Shown here piece after piece: positions 1 to 12,387 of a stretch of 64,000 nt of DNA. The stretch is taken from positions 19,719,350 to 19,783,349 of the forward strand of contig OY987271.1 in assembly GCA_963920665.1 (NCBI GenBank). The letters run 5' to 3'. The first letter of the stretch is position 1, and every line of letters begins with the position of its first letter. The notes under the pieces were generated by a model that did not search any database, was not told where the DNA came from, and worked only from the letters and a program-made list of their open reading frames with translations. Source of the stretch: Straminergon stramineum. Taxonomy: Eukaryota > Streptophyta > Bryopsida > Hypnales > Calliergonaceae. The position numbers and the translations under genes are program-made.

Positions 1-3000
1 AACTTTGAGATGATGTTCTATCCAAATAACTTCTTATTGATCTATAGGAATGCTTGAATCTTCCCCCAAAAAAATTCCTTTATAATTGTAATAGTTGAAT
101 CTTTAAAAGGAACCTTCTTTTATGACCCAGGTGATGAAATGAAGGTAAGTAATATATAGTCTATTGACCTCAAATGAGGTTGTTTGTTGTGTTTGTTATG
201 GTGAGATCTCTAGAACCACACATCCCCTAGTCGTGTTCTTAGTACCATTGGAAAGCTCTCTAGAAGGAGGTGTGTGTGAACTTTGTTTTGTAGCGTTCCC
301 ACTAGGGATTTTTATTTCATTTTTTATGAAGTGTGAAAAAGGCGATACAAAATTTTACACTCGTGTTCCAAATTTCAACATCCATCCACATATTGGATAG
401 AAAATATTACATCAGCACATATTACATATCTATGATTGTGTTTTCATCTACAATCTGACAATTTCATCCAAGATTTTTTTTGTTAATTCAAAGGTTTATG
501 GTGAAAAACTTCATGGTTTGTTATCATTTGTAGCCAAACTATTTTTTTTCATGCAATCTAGCACCAGAAAGCCAAAATAAAAAGCCCTAGTTCCCACTCA
601 CGGTGAGAAAGATATTTCGAATTTCAAAGCTCTTATGAATTTAAAAAAAATTTAGAAAATCACTTCTGCTTTTTTTTTACTATTCTGTAGCAATGGCACT
701 TACAGGGCATACTACCGTACTGTAGTTTGTATTGAAAAGTACTGTGTAACTTATGCAAATTTTTCTGAAAGGTTCAAAATCATATCAAGTTGGTGAACCA
801 GGGAACATCAAGGCTTTGTAGGCACTGATGCAAAGTGAGTCATGGACACGATACTGAGGTGGACTGTTTTTTGGCATTCAGCCAATTTTAACGAGTTCAT
901 TATCTGTCCCGGACACTCAGGCAAAATGGTGTGGATCAAGGTGTGTCATAGTCTTCATTCATTTGCTTGGAAAAAATAAACAAAGAAACAAATGGCATGT
1001 CGACATCTTCCAGCAACTTGTGATTCGGTTGCCAGAGTTACATCCATGGACAATTGAAAAGAGTTGTTGGGCTTTTTTAATTTTTTTTGTGGCCGGTAGA
1101 ATGGTCGCCAACGACAATAAATTGCCTTGTCTAAAAATTTGGAGCTGTGAGAATAAGACTTGGACAAGCCAGGCAGGTCAGTGAAGAATCCAGCACTTGT
1201 TTACCTTCAACTTCACAATTATTGTGCAACTAAGGTACACAAGCCTATTACCATGTAAGCAAGCAATCTGGATATCTTGGGGCAAACTCCGTGAGAGGCA
1301 CATATTTTTGAGAGGGGTGCACTTGTTTCATGAATCAAACCCAAGTGGAATTATAATTTTGTGATTATAATTGTAATTTCTGTGAATTTTTGAAGCACTG
1401 TATCCTCAAATTACAAAACTATTTATAGAGTGGAGTTGTGTACATTTAAAGGAAGAATTCTTTTGTAGATTCTTAAATTTTCAACCCAATTCTCTACCAC
1501 AAAGATTTAAACCTCAAAACTTTGTAGTGCATGAAATTTTAGCTCAAGTGCTTCAAAGTGTGAAAATCTTGTAGGGCTAGGTGCAATCTTTTTACACAAT
1601 TTGAAAAATTAATACCTTACAATCAACATGGTCAAAGTGTCTAAATTTTTTTTCTATACATTCTCATAATGTCTCATGCAAGATTCTATGGTTGAATATG
1701 CAAAAAATAGTTTTTTTCATAGTAGCTCTCTACACTAGAAATGACACTTTTGATTTGTTTTTTTGGCAAAACATAGTCATGAACCTTTGGGGATTAAATT
1801 GTCACAAATGCTTTTGGATCTTTTTGGAAATTTGAAAAAGACTCTAAATCATTTTATTATACATTCAATTTTCAGATATCTTATGAATTTATTATGATTT
1901 TTCAAAGTTTAACTTAGTAAACCATGCCCTATTTTGGATTTACACGGCTATTACATTTGGAATTGAGTATCTCATAATTTTATAGATTTTTTAGGGCATA
2001 CATTTGGATAGGCCCTTGGGAAAGGCATGTCATCTAGCTTAATGAGATATTTAATCCTTTAGAGCCTGATGGTTTGGGATTCAATTTAGATGTGTTATAA
2101 TATATGGCTTCCTCAACATTTTTTAAGTTTGCATTAATTCCTAAAGGATCAAGGTCTTATTACTACAATAAAAACACTCAAAACTGTCATTTCTAGAGCA
2201 AAGAGTAACAAAAATGGACAGTTTTATTTTTTGCACATCTAACCATAGGATGTTACACCTAATTAGAATGAGAATGTGTGAATAAAATTTCAGAAATTTT
2301 GACCGCACAAATTGCAAGATAATTGCGTTGAAAGTGAAGAAAACAAGTTTTTCCACACATTGTGGGATTAGGTTATTTGACTTTGAACCTTCTTAACTTT
2401 AATTTTTTGCACTATAGAGTTTTGAGCTTTAAATCTTTATGGTATAGAGTTGAGTTGAGAGTCTAGGAAAAAAAAATACAAAAAAAATAGATTTTAATTC
2501 TTTAAGAAATTGTTAAGTAGAAATAGGTACAAGATAGAAGGAAAATCTAAATTATTAATATCTCTAAGATGGAATTAAAATACACTAATCTTGATGGTGA
2601 GATTGTTCTAGAAAGAAAATGAAACCATTTCGACCTTTTATTTTTTTAAATTGTAATAATTGCATTCAGAAATGAATCCTACAAGTTATTTTTCAGGAAG
2701 ATGCTCTACTTGCCCGAAAAACAAGATTGTCCATAACTTTCTCATAACAAATCCAAATGGAATGAATCAAAGCTTTCCGGGTAGACAAAAATAAAGTCTA
2801 TGAGAAAAAAAAATAAAAAAATAAAAATATTCAAGTTTTTGAAACTTTTTTTTGCTGCCCCTTCTCCCTTGTTTTGAGGTTATTTCAGCATAACTTTTCA
2901 TCTCCGACACCAAATGAAAAAAATAATAATAATCCCACAAAGCTAATCAATTTTCCTATCTTCTTAAAAAGTTTCAAAAAATCAGGACAAAAATTGAGAC

Positions 3001-4264
3001 TGTAGGTACTTGCCCAAAATCCCATTTGTCCCCCTAAGGGACTATGGTCCTTTAAGGGTTAAAATAAATTTCAAATAAATCTAGAAAAATTCATTCAACT
3101 TCAAAAATTCAAGAAAAATATAATTTATATTTTAGAAATTGTATAAAGGCATGCTATGCTAAATATATGAGGTTATCAACATGGCATAATAGGAATACTA
3201 AATTTTTTATTATTAGTTTTATTCAAATTATTAAAACATTATGTATTTGATGAATATTTTCACTAAGGAAAAACTTGGCTATTTTTTTTCTTTTATAATT
3301 ATAAATTATTAATAATATTGATATTTCCATGATACATATGTCTTTTGAGTCTGGCCAACGAGATGTTGCCCGAGTATGTCCATATACATAGTTTAGGTGT
3401 TACTTGGACTAGCATTTGAAAACCAATGTAGAACCCTAAATAAACAAACTCTTCGTATACCCAACCTTTGAGTGGTTGTAGTTATTTCCCTTTTTCTCTC
3501 TTTCTATAATACATAACTTCCTTATTCATTCAATAATGTTCATCACCATATTTTCAAAAGTTTCCAATGGGATGAAAATTGGTTTGGCAAAAAATGAATG
3601 TTTATATATAAGTAGAATTTGGCACTTAAAAATGAATATTTGGAACAAGATTTGCAATTTTAAAGTGACTAAATGTAAAACCATGATTCCTATCAAAATA
3701 ACAAAGTTTGATCACATTTCTAGTATTGCATTCAATTTGTAGTGGATGAAGGGCTATGGACTTCTTCAATCTTTGAAAGGTCAATTCTTTAAATCTCAAT
3801 TTCTTTTATGAAATTTATAATATTTTTGCACATCTTTTTACAAATATGACTCTTTTTGTGCCATCCCAAATAATATCTGAATCTATATAGGTTACACTAA
3901 TTTTATAATGAATATATTATTTATAGAAATGGGAGGATCACTACTTCAAAATATAGGTGTTACAATAGTTTGTCATATAGTGTATGTGAAACTAATTCAT
4001 GAAAACTACTCTATTTTTAATTAATTTAGATTGAAATGGTACCATAAAATATTGATTTTACAAAATAATGATATGATAACAACCCTATTTTGGTGTGTGA
4101 CACTAACTTTTTCACCCTCATCAATAAAATAAATAAATGTAATTTAATTCAAGTTTCTTGCAATAATACTACAAACTTGCATTATTTAGGGAATTATTTG
4201 AATTTGTGAGGTGCAAAAGTTGTTTAGACCATTTTAGACAACCATCAATGTAATGAGATCTTCA
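1..4264. other. AT-rich intergenic DNA, no gene seen
   Basis: This stretch is AT-rich with many homopolymer A and T runs. Open frames are short, start at random ATGs and show no recognisable protein. Two pieces recur elsewhere: about 180-310 resembles 58294-58420 (same strand), and about 1279-1395 resembles 12860-12995 in inverted orientation. I read these as old dispersed repeats and see no gene, tRNA or rRNA. Confidence 0.6.
1279..1395 (+). repeat. Dispersed repeat, inverted copy at 12860-12995
   Basis: The segment contains the words GAGAGGCACATATTTTTGAG and CCCAAGTGGAATTATAATTT. Their reverse complements occur in the same order at 12860-12995, with substitutions. Two diverged copies in opposite orientation fit a short non-autonomous transposon. 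I cannot assign a family because no clear ends are visible. Confidence 0.5.
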
Positions 4265-4266
4265 CT

Positions 4267-4761
4267 AAGGTAAAACAACCCATTGTGGTCAGAATTAGCA
4301 GTTTGTACTCATGCCATTGCTGAATTTTTATGATTTTTTTTCCACCTAAAGACAAGTGTGAGAAATATTGAGAGCATTTGAAATGATTTTTTTTGACAAA
4401 GTATGAATTTGCTATGAATTTTGGAAGTATTTAGCCCATCACGGCCCAAGAGAGTTTCTAGACTACACAAGAATCAACAAAATTTGTATCCATGATGCTC
4501 ATCTTACACACCTAAAGTAGTCACAATAATTTCTAACATGGAAGGCCTAAAGAAGTCACTTCCTACAATGAAATTACACTGAAAAGTTAGAAGTTCCTAA
4601 TGTAGTTACTAATCATTCCATTACTGTCAAGTAAAACATTGATTGTGGGCCAAATCTCATTTACTAATAAAACCCATAATGGGTTTTGAAAAAAACACAA
4701 TGGGGCCATTCCCTAGGTGTCCACTATTGGCTCTTCTGACCCAAATGGGTTGTTCTACCTT
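4267..4761. mobile_element. MITE with ~28 bp terminal inverted repeats, TA flanks
   Basis: The left end AAGGTAAAACAACCCATTG and the reverse complement of the right end, AAGGTAGAACAACCCATTT, match over about 28 bp with roughly four differences. Both ends can be read as flanked by TA, the target duplication of Tc1/mariner and Stowaway-type elements. The ~0.5 kb interior has no transposase. The repeats are seen directly; the superfamily is inferred from the TA flanks. Confidence 0.55.
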
Positions 4762-5488
4762 ATTTTCAAACAATCTCAAATAGTTTGATCATCATCCAAG
4801 TTTATCTATTTTCATCCAATTTTTTGTCAATATTCATTTAAGTTTGAAAAAAAAATTCACAATTCCCAAATTAGAATGCACTAGTGTTAATACTCTTAGA
4901 CAAACCAATTGGATTAAATACGAGTATTAGAATAAATCAATGTAAGTTAACCTCTAAAAGCCCAAGGCATTTGGTTAGAACACAAATGTGTTATAAAAAT
5001 TAAATTCTACATTTTTTGAAGTTTGCATCAACAAAGATAATGTGAAGTACAAAACGTAGAAAGTATATGCATGGTTGAAATTATAAAACTATTTTTAGAT
5101 TCTCTTCAAATGAATTTTGAAGGTTTAACTTAAAAAATTTACCAAAATACAATTTCTCTCTTTAGCATTTGAATTTTTTGTTTATTGGTCAAAATTGCGA
5201 TTTCTATTGATTTGTGAAGAAAGTTATAAGATCTAGTAATGAGAATACCAACACTTTTCCCCTAATAGTAAATTTTTCAACACTATGCAAATCCTAAACA
5301 CTTTGTGCTATTTTTCTCATAATTTTTGTTTAATTGTAGTGATCTTAGTTTTGAATATAAATATTGAAAGACAAAACAGTATTTAAAAATAAAAACTAAA
5401 TAAATAAATGTTTTTTTTCGACCTAAAAATAATGCCCGAAGTTGGTGAGTGACCAAAAAATGGTTGCTTAAGCGCTTAGGGGTTAAGC
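4762..5488. other. AT-rich intergenic DNA, nothing recognised
   Basis: The region is AT-rich with short random open frames. No repeat end, RNA gene or coding signal was recognised. Confidence 0.6.
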
Positions 5489-5616
5489 ATACCCATTACA
5501 AACGCTCTTCTCAATTGCATCCCTATCTATATCTGTCCTATATTTCAGCCTATACAATCTATGCTAAAATGTAAGAAAATATAGAAGGGGATGCAATTGA
5601 GAGAGGGATGATAATG
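5489..5616. repeat. Short hairpin (~125 bp) upstream of the DUF868 gene
   Basis: Arms at about 5500-5530 and 5580-5612 are imperfect reverse complements sharing the core CTCAATTGCATCCC. About 23 of 28 central positions pair, around a loop of about 45 bp. It could be a tiny MITE or a fold-back transcript. Plant microRNA precursors have similar size, but nothing here shows processing. Confidence 0.45.
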
Positions 5617-6049
5617 GGTCTTCAAAGCTTAGTACAACCGAGATTCAATCAAATCCAACAGAAAAATGCAGCCTAGTACATGCCACTCTCTAAATTGGAA
5701 GTTTGAAACGCCCATAGAATTGAATGGAAATTATGGAATGAAATCCAGTCCCCTAAGATTGCGTTCCATCCCCAGTGACGTTAAGTAACTGGGCCCGTCA
5801 ACGTGCCCCGAAAAAGGAAACAAGCAACGGCACCCACGTTCCTCAGGGGCCCTCCCCCCCCCTCAAAATTTCCCTCCGGGCACCCGCGCTCCACCCCCCC
5901 ACCAATAATAAACTACAACCTCCCCCTCCTGCCCGTGTTTCGCCCCCCGAGAAAATCCCGCCGTTGCAGCAAAGACGAAAGCTATGGCGGATGAAGAAAC
6001 TCACTCTGCCTAGAAGACAGATGATAGATAAAACTCTCGTAATGGACCC

Positions 6050-7583
6050 CCCTGCCGCTGACACATTCTGACGCTTTCCTAGTGCGCGCCTCTGCTCCAT
6101 TGTCGGACCTCTGCAGCTGGCTTTCCTGAGTTCTGACACCGTCCACCGGCTTTCCTGTCACCGCTCTGGAGTACTCTGGCTCCCTCTCAGAGCTCCCCAG
6201 TCTCGCAACCCCCCCTTCAGAGCTCTCCACTTCGGCCTGCATTGTGTGCAACGGGAGTTTCTTGCTTGGTCTCCAGATCTAGAGCTCTGGGAAGACTTTA
6301 TCGTCTTTCGAGTGTCGGCTAGCGAGTGGGAGGGAGCTATTCCTGGATTTGTTGGACTAAGATTTGGTGTGCTTGGGAGGAAGATTGGGAGTGTCGTGTG
6401 TGAATCTGTCCTGTTGTTAGGGATTGTTGTGCTTGTGGTTGGCGGCATTGGTTTAGGGAATGTAGAGACATTGACAGGTTTGGGAGTTTTGTGCTTCTTC
6501 TTGGATTCGTTTAGGGCACGGGAGAGGTGCAGTTTGTGTGAACGGTGTCGTTTGCCTAGCGCTATTTTTTGGGTTGCATTGGTTTCCGTCGTTTCTTTGG
6601 AGATCAAGTGAGTGATTTGCGGTGTTGTTTAGTTTCCGAAGGCGGACTTCGCCAGTGCTTCAGATGTGAATCTCAATTTGAAAGGCTGGAGGCGCAAATT
6701 TCGAAGGTACATTCTGAGGTTCAAATTTGGAGGAACGTGTGTATGTTCCTGTTCCCCGGGGGTTACTGTTTAGTATTGTGTGTCTGTTGTTGCTGTTGTG
6801 GTTCTTTCGCTTGTAGAAATGGATGTATGTTCATGCAACCTTGGGTTAAGTATGGAAACTAGATCAAGAGTAGGTCTTAGGACACTTGGGGCTTGTTGTG
6901 ATCTGATGTAGCCTTGCCGAATCTTTGTTTCTGGTAGTGGTTTCAGATCTTGGTTAGCAAGCGTCGTTTTTGATTAGCAGCTGTCTGCAAGCTTTAGTGC
7001 CAGTGGCTTGTAACAATCTAGTAGTCTCAGATTGCGCACGATAGAGAACCGTATTATTGAGTTTCCACATCTTTAGGTGTATGCCAGATCTTATATAAGA
7101 TTCGTGTGTCCCGGAGTAGTTATTTCTTTAGTGGCCGTGATGTTAGAATCTCTCGAACCTCTGCCGCACGACCTAAACTACCATTGCTGCAAATCGTGCA
7201 TCATCTATTGAGTTTGGTATGCACGACATTTGATTGTCAGCTGTTCATGATGATTCTGCAGATGTTTGAGGATTGTGGCTACGAGTTTAGAGACCCCCGA
7301 GTGCAACATTGTCGCGGACTGGGGCAGCATCCAAGTGGTGTATATTGCTGATTGTTGATTTTGATACTTGACTTCGATTGCAGACTTCGATGGCTGGCAT
7401 CGAAGGTCTGGTTGAAGAATATCCTCCTTTCCAACAGATGATATGTTTTAGTCACCGCAAGTCCAGATCGGCCTCCTCATCTCTCTGGCCGGAGGCTTGT
7501 TACTGCCACTGAGTCCCTCCAGGAAATTTTCAGGATACGCTCATGAGCATCGTTTAGCGGAAGGTTGAAATCAGATTGTCAAG
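6050..7583 (+). other. Probable promoter and 5' leader (with intron) of the DUF868 gene
   Basis: Base composition changes sharply from AT-rich to GC- and CT-rich at about 5780-6300, which fits a promoter and start of transcription. A good donor (GATCAA/GTGAGTG) lies at 6608/6609. Possible acceptors are GATTGCAG at 7383 and ATTTTCAG at 7533. A leader intron of about 0.8-0.9 kb is therefore likely. Open frames at 6158-6607 (-), 6246-6611 (+) and 6569-6862 (+) are low-complexity, match nothing I know and are treated as leader sequence. The extent of the leader is inferred. Confidence 0.45.
7390..7512 (+). other. Candidate upstream ORF of 40 codons in the DUF868 leader
   Basis: An ATG at 7390, just after a possible acceptor at 7383, opens a 40-codon frame ending in TGA at 7510-7512, 71 nt before the main ATG. 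A second minimal frame, ATG AGC ATC GTT TAG, is at 7543-7557. If the splice acceptor is 7383, both lie in the mature leader and could lower main-frame translation. If the acceptor is 7533, only the short one does. I do not recognise the peptide as a known conserved plant uORF. Confidence 0.35.
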
Positions 7584-8480
7584 ATGCACGACTCATTGCC
7601 GTCGTGCTTCGGCGAGTATGGAGTGCAGGTGGTGGATACTTCCGCAGGTAGTAACAAAGTGACGCAAAACCTCGTCACCTGCTTATACCAAACGAAGTTG
7701 GCTGGCAAATGCCGCCCCCTCTCTATCACGTGGTGCAAGAACCTCATCGGACAGGGCCTCAGTGTGAACGTGGACGTGGACCAGCACATGTGCAAGGTGG
7801 ACATGAAGCCGTGGATGTTTTGGAAGAAGCAGGGGTTGAAAAGCTTCGAAGTGGATGATATCAAAGTGGAAGTGTACTGGGACCTCTCCTCAGCCAAGTA
7901 CATTTGTGGTCCAGTGCCGAGTGACAGCTTCTTCGTTGCTGTTGTATCGGATGGCGAAGTCGTCTTATTGCTAGGGGATATGTACAATGAAGCTTATAAG
8001 AGGACGAAGGCAAGACCAGCCTCGATTGAGGCCATTTTAGTATCCCGGAGCGAGCATGTTTTTGGGAAAAAGTATCATTCGACGAAAGCACAGTTTGAGG
8101 AAGGAGGAAAAGCACACGACATTGTGATTGAGTGTCAGATTGGGCCTACAAATGAGCCTCGTATGTATGTCAGAGTGGACCGAGAAGTGGTGGTGCACGT
8201 GAAGCGGTTGATGTGGAAGTTTCGAGGAAATCAAACCATCATGGTCAATGGTAACCCTGTGGAGGTTTTCTGGGATGTGCACAACTGGTTGTTCAATCCA
8301 AGAGTAGGTCACGCGGTGTTCATGTTTCAGACTTGCTTGTCATCTGATAAGCCTTGGCTCAAGGAAGTTGCAGCTTGCTCCTCGGTGCTTCAATGGCCGG
8401 GTACCTACAGCTTCAAGGATAAGGAGACCTCGGGCCCCAGTGGGTTCTCATTGGTGCTGTACGCGTGGAAGAACGAATAG
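7584..8480 (+). CDS. DUF868 family protein, intronless
   Basis: This single-exon gene encodes 298 residues, the usual length of plant DUF868 proteins, whose biochemical role is unknown. Family-type features are the N-terminal MHDSLPSCFGEYGVQV, the segment NLVTCLYQTKLAG followed by ITWCKNLIGQGLSVNVD (about residues 29-64), then DDIKVEVYWDLSSAKY and SDSFFVAVVSDGEVVLLLGD in the middle, and GFSLVLYAWKNE at the C-terminus. No signal peptide, membrane segment or known catalytic motif is visible, so a soluble protein is expected. The start is supported by the family's conserved N-terminus immediately after the ATG. Base composition is much more GC-rich than the surroundings. The gene stands alone; the nearest other gene is about 40 kb away. 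The family call is firm and the function is unknown. Confidence 0.9.
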   Translation: MHDSLPSCFGEYGVQVVDTSAGSNKVTQNLVTCLYQTKLAGKCRPLSITWCKNLIGQGLSVNVDVDQHMCKVDMKPWMFWKKQGLKSFEVDDIKVEVYWDLSSAKYICGPVPSDSFFVAVVSDGEVVLLLGDMYNEAYKRTKARPASIEAILVSRSEHVFGKKYHSTKAQFEEGGKAHDIVIECQIGPTNEPRMYVRVDREVVVHVKRLMWKFRGNQTIMVNGNPVEVFWDVHNWLFNPRVGHAVFMFQTCLSSDKPWLKEVAACSSVLQWPGTYSFKDKETSGPSGFSLVLYAWKNE

Positions 8481-10740
8481 CAACGCGGGGTAGCATCGTC
8501 TGACCTAGTCTGCTTGCCAATTGCATTGCTAAGACACTAACAAGGCATTGTTGCTCTATTTTGAGAATCGAGCTTTGACACACGGCACGAAGTTGATCAG
8601 GAGTGCATGAACTGAGAAGATTCTTTTACGATGACATTGTTAAACGGTATGTACATCGTGTGCTGGGGAACCCATTTCGTAATAGGGCCTTCGCAAAAGC
8701 GTAGTTGATTACGAGTTCTATGGATCATATTTGTAGGAAAATTCTCTGCATCTCGATTTTTCATTGCCTGGAGCAATTAGATTCTGGATTGGAAGCAGGG
8801 ACTAACGAGAGCTGGAGATGATTGATTCTCTACGCGTTCAACTCTGTTACGGCTTTTGTCCTCCACATTTGTATATGCCGGAATGAGATTATTGAGGTAC
8901 ACATATGTGATTATGTAACAAGTTACAATAATCCAATCAACAGACCGATCCTTTCAATAGGAACTGTCTCGCATTGTTAGTCTCTTTTGTATGAGAGCTC
9001 TCTTGAATTTCATTCTGGTCAACCTTCAATTCCTGCACAAATCTTGGCCAAGGGGTACGTTGTACGGTAGGAGAATCCAATTCCAACAGCCTCTTATCCC
9101 ATTACAGGACCTGAAAATCTTAGATGATGACATGTTGATTATGAGGATGTAGATCTCCTGAACATGCGATGTTGTTAGGTTTAGGGTCATGTAGTAAAAC
9201 TTTGAATTTGAAATAATAGTATAACTTTGAACTGAAATAATGCATGCTCAGGTGTGTCTGAATCCCTTTCATTTTGATAATGAAATCTGTAACAAGTTCT
9301 TAGCTTGCAGTTGCTTTCACAGGGAGTTGGTTAGCCTTCAATTGAAATCATGACTTAGTAATTGCTTCTGATGCTGATGCTGAAGCTGAGTTTGTAACTC
9401 AGTACTCAGTATATGCTATGGTTGGCATAAATTAGTTAAATTTGTAATGATATTGTTTAGAAAAGTCTTTTGATGTCTGAAAATCCAAGAATATTATACA
9501 ATCATTTTGCCTTATTATACAACAGTTTTGAGTAGAATGAAAATATGCAAAATAAAATGCATGTAAACTCTTCGGATCGTCAAGTGTCAAGACAAAAAAA
9601 TATTGATTCTTACACTATTGAAACCAACAAGGTCCCACAAAGAAGTTTATTCAACTTGTCACTGATCCTAATCTTGGAGCATGGTAACATATAGAATATT
9701 CTCTATTTTTCTAGTATCACATTTATATGTGACTAGTGTGGATTATATTGTAACGCAATGGCATGTAAAAGACTTCATCCATCTTGCAAGGTTTTACTGA
9801 GAAGTAATGGGAATGTTAGTAAAACAATCAAACAAATGGCTTTATTTTTTTCAAAGGTAAGATAATTTTTAGCATATTTGAGTAAATCTAAAGATATCCA
9901 TCCATTTTTATTTAAATTCTTGGAGTAGTTCTACACCCTTTGATAGGGAGTGCAATATTAATATAGGAACTTTGTAAATATTTTATAAATATTATAGTAA
10001 TATTCAATTACTCTTACTTTTGTTACGACCACCAATGTTTAGGTAGAAAACCCGGTTAGTTCATTGTTAGCCACTGGAATTGGGAAAATCCATAGTTGCA
10101 ATTTAAAAACATCATAAACAAACTTGATGAAATTTTTTTTTTATAAAATTTATATTTGAAAAAAAAAACAAGAGAAAAAATACAAGATTCTGTACTTGAA
10201 AAAACAGTTCAACATGGGAATTGAAGGAAACTAGCTGGTAAAACTCAAAAAACATCCAAAACTCTGAAGGAACACATATTGTGATCTCAATGAAGCTGCT
10301 TATGAATGTGGTCAACACTTAATTTTCTATAGTCAAACATCTTAATCTTCACTTCAACAACCAAGTTCTGAAAATTGGCATCACATTTTTGTCAATGATT
10401 TCCAGTTTTTCAGACTCTATGGTTATGTAAGTTTGATGGCTAGCAGAGAAAAAACAATTCATCGTCATTCATAGTAAATGTTGCCTTGGGTAAGGTGTTT
10501 TTGCATAACTTATCCCATATCAAATGAGGTCCCATAAGGTGAGTACAGCTAATTGCAACCTCTTTGCAAAAGTGACCCTATAGATTTGTGCCTAAAATGT
10601 AAGTTTGCCTTAGGTTAATTTATAACATAGGTGAGTTTTGTAATCAAATATAGGAATTCTTTGGGATAATTATAGGAAGATTTCAATTATCGTGCAATTA
10701 GAGACGGTTGTATCTGTGAAATGTCCCATTACCAGATGTA
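8481..10740. other. 3' flank of DUF868 gene, then AT-rich intergenic DNA
   Basis: The first ~500 bp after the stop keep intermediate base composition and probably hold the 3' UTR. Beyond about 9100 the sequence becomes AT-rich with A and T runs, and I recognise no gene or element. Confidence 0.5.
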
Positions 10741-10975
10741 TTAACCCTAGAAGGACACTACAGACATTAAGTGTCCGATGGATGACAAAATCTTCCCATG
10801 TAAGAGACAGAAGTGCATACATTCATCCTTGGAATTTTTGTGTGACAAGGAAAGATCTTGCACAGTAGTTTGACCTCCAATTGCAGTGTTGTTGAGTTTC
10901 TCTATGCAAATGATTCACATGGTAATGTGAAAAAGTTGATTTCCATAGTAACCAGCCCATCTCCTTTTATTATCC
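10741..10975 (+). mobile_element. TTAA-CCC MITE, copy 1 (diverged)
   Basis: This is a diverged member of the ~230 bp family described at 12388-12617. It begins TTAACCCTAGAAGGACAC and keeps the internal words TGTCCGATGGATGACAAA, CAGAAGTGCA, TTCATCCTTGGAAT and AGTAGTTTGACCTCCAAT in order. The right end is eroded. Confidence 0.7.
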
Positions 10976-11236
10976 TACTAACTTAGACATTGATTCTTCA
11001 GAAATGTCTGAAGGATTTGGGGAAGATTCAGTTGCATTTTTTCTCCACTCAGAGAATGGAATTCAGTCTTGCCAGTGGCAGTGTTGAATAATCCAACACG
11101 GTTTCCGATGGCCTGTCTGGGTTCCAGGCAGGGAAAGATTGCTCCATTTGCAGAGACAAAAGCACTGTCATTCCAGTCCAAACACTGATGAAGACTGACG
11201 GCTGATGACTGAGGTTATCAGGATGAATGATCACCC

Positions 11237-11465
11237 AACCCTTAAACGTCGACACGGACGTTTTGTGTCCGATGGATGACAAGGAATTCTCCTCTGTAGG
11301 ACAGAAGTGCAACTATTCATCCTTAGAATTAGGGGTGGAAAAGGGGAGATCTTCTACAGTAGTTTGACCTCCGATGGATATTTTTGTTTTTTCTAAAGCA
11401 AATGATGTCACATGGTTCCAAAAGCCATGATTTTCATGGGCATTAGTCCATCCTTTAAGGACTAA
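11237..11465 (+). mobile_element. TTAA-CCC MITE, copy 2
   Basis: The copy runs from CAACCCTTAAACGTCGACAC to CATCCTTTAAGGACTAA. All internal family words are present and it lies in the same orientation as copies 1 and 4. The left TTAA is mutated to CAA. Confidence 0.75.
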
Positions 11466-11489
11466 AGCCATTCAGCCTATCTTCAACAT

Positions 11490-11690
11490 GGGAAAAGTTC
11501 AAGAAAAAATTTCCCTGTGTAGAGAAATAGATTTAACAAGGATTTCATAGTTTCCTAAATTTTTTTCCTTAAAACCAAAATTATCACGAATTTTTTTTGT
11601 AAAGATTCTATTTGTCCCATTCTTGATATGTAGGCAAACCTGTTTCCAACCATAGGATGGTTCCAAAATCAATGTAAGGCTTCCAATGTA
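11490..11690. repeat. Dispersed repeat also present at about 20600-20790
   Basis: Both places show in order: a G/A-rich start with TTTCCC and TGTGTAGAGAAATAGA or TGTGCAGAAATAGAG, a run like CATAGTTTCCTAAATTTTT, a run like ACGAATTTTT, then AAGATTCTATTTGTCCCAT or its variant. They are diverged copies on the same strand of one unidentified repeat. Confidence 0.5.
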
Positions 11691-11906
11691 CAGGTTGTGA
11701 TTATATAAGATTTCAATGTACACCTCCTAGACATTTTTGTTGTCCCCAGGGTCTTGTGGTGCATGAGGTGTCATCTAAAATTCACCTAATTGGAAATGGA
11801 GCAACCTAAACTACAAGAATGGGAGGATGATTGAAAATGGATGATCTCCTACGATGAAGTAGTAACAAACACATCATTTGTTATTGACCCATTCTACCAA
11901 GTAAGC

Positions 11907-12137
11907 ATAACCCTTAAACGCCAAGTTGGTGGCTGTGGAAATCAACCATTTTGGAACCATGTGACATCATCCACTTTAAAAAAAATAAAAAATACTCATT
12001 GGAAGTCAAACTACAGTAGAAGATCTCCCTTTCCCACCCCTAATTCCAAGGATGAATAGTTGCAATTCTATCCTATAGAGGAGAATTCCTTGACATTCAT
12101 TGCACAAAAAACGTCCAATGCATCGTTTAAGGGTTAA
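11907..12137 (-). mobile_element. TTAA-CCC MITE, copy 3 (reverse orientation)
   Basis: This copy is the reverse complement of the family. It starts ATAACCCTTAAACGCC and ends CGTTTAAGGGTTAA, with all internal words in reverse order. It is one of four copies within 1.9 kb. Confidence 0.75.
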
Positions 12138-12387
12138 TGAAGATTTCAACCTCTGGAAATCTGCAAGCAGTCACAAAGTTGCCCTGTATCTGTAAGAAGA
12201 TTTTGGATTCTTTTACCAAATAAGGTAGTTTGGGGACACAATATGAAATATCATAAGTGTGAATTTTGAGATGGTGGATTTTCAAAGAGTGGAGTATTGC
12301 AACACCATGTCCAGAATTGGTTTAGGGTATAGCCACACCTGGGCTTTATTGTAGGCGAAGTTAGGTTGATGTTGTTTACTCATGCAA

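Noticed and set aside
6158..6611. ORFs of 149 (-) and 121 (+) codons upstream of DUF868
   Set aside because: They overlap each other in a CT-rich leader region and show no family resemblance; the leader explanation is simpler.
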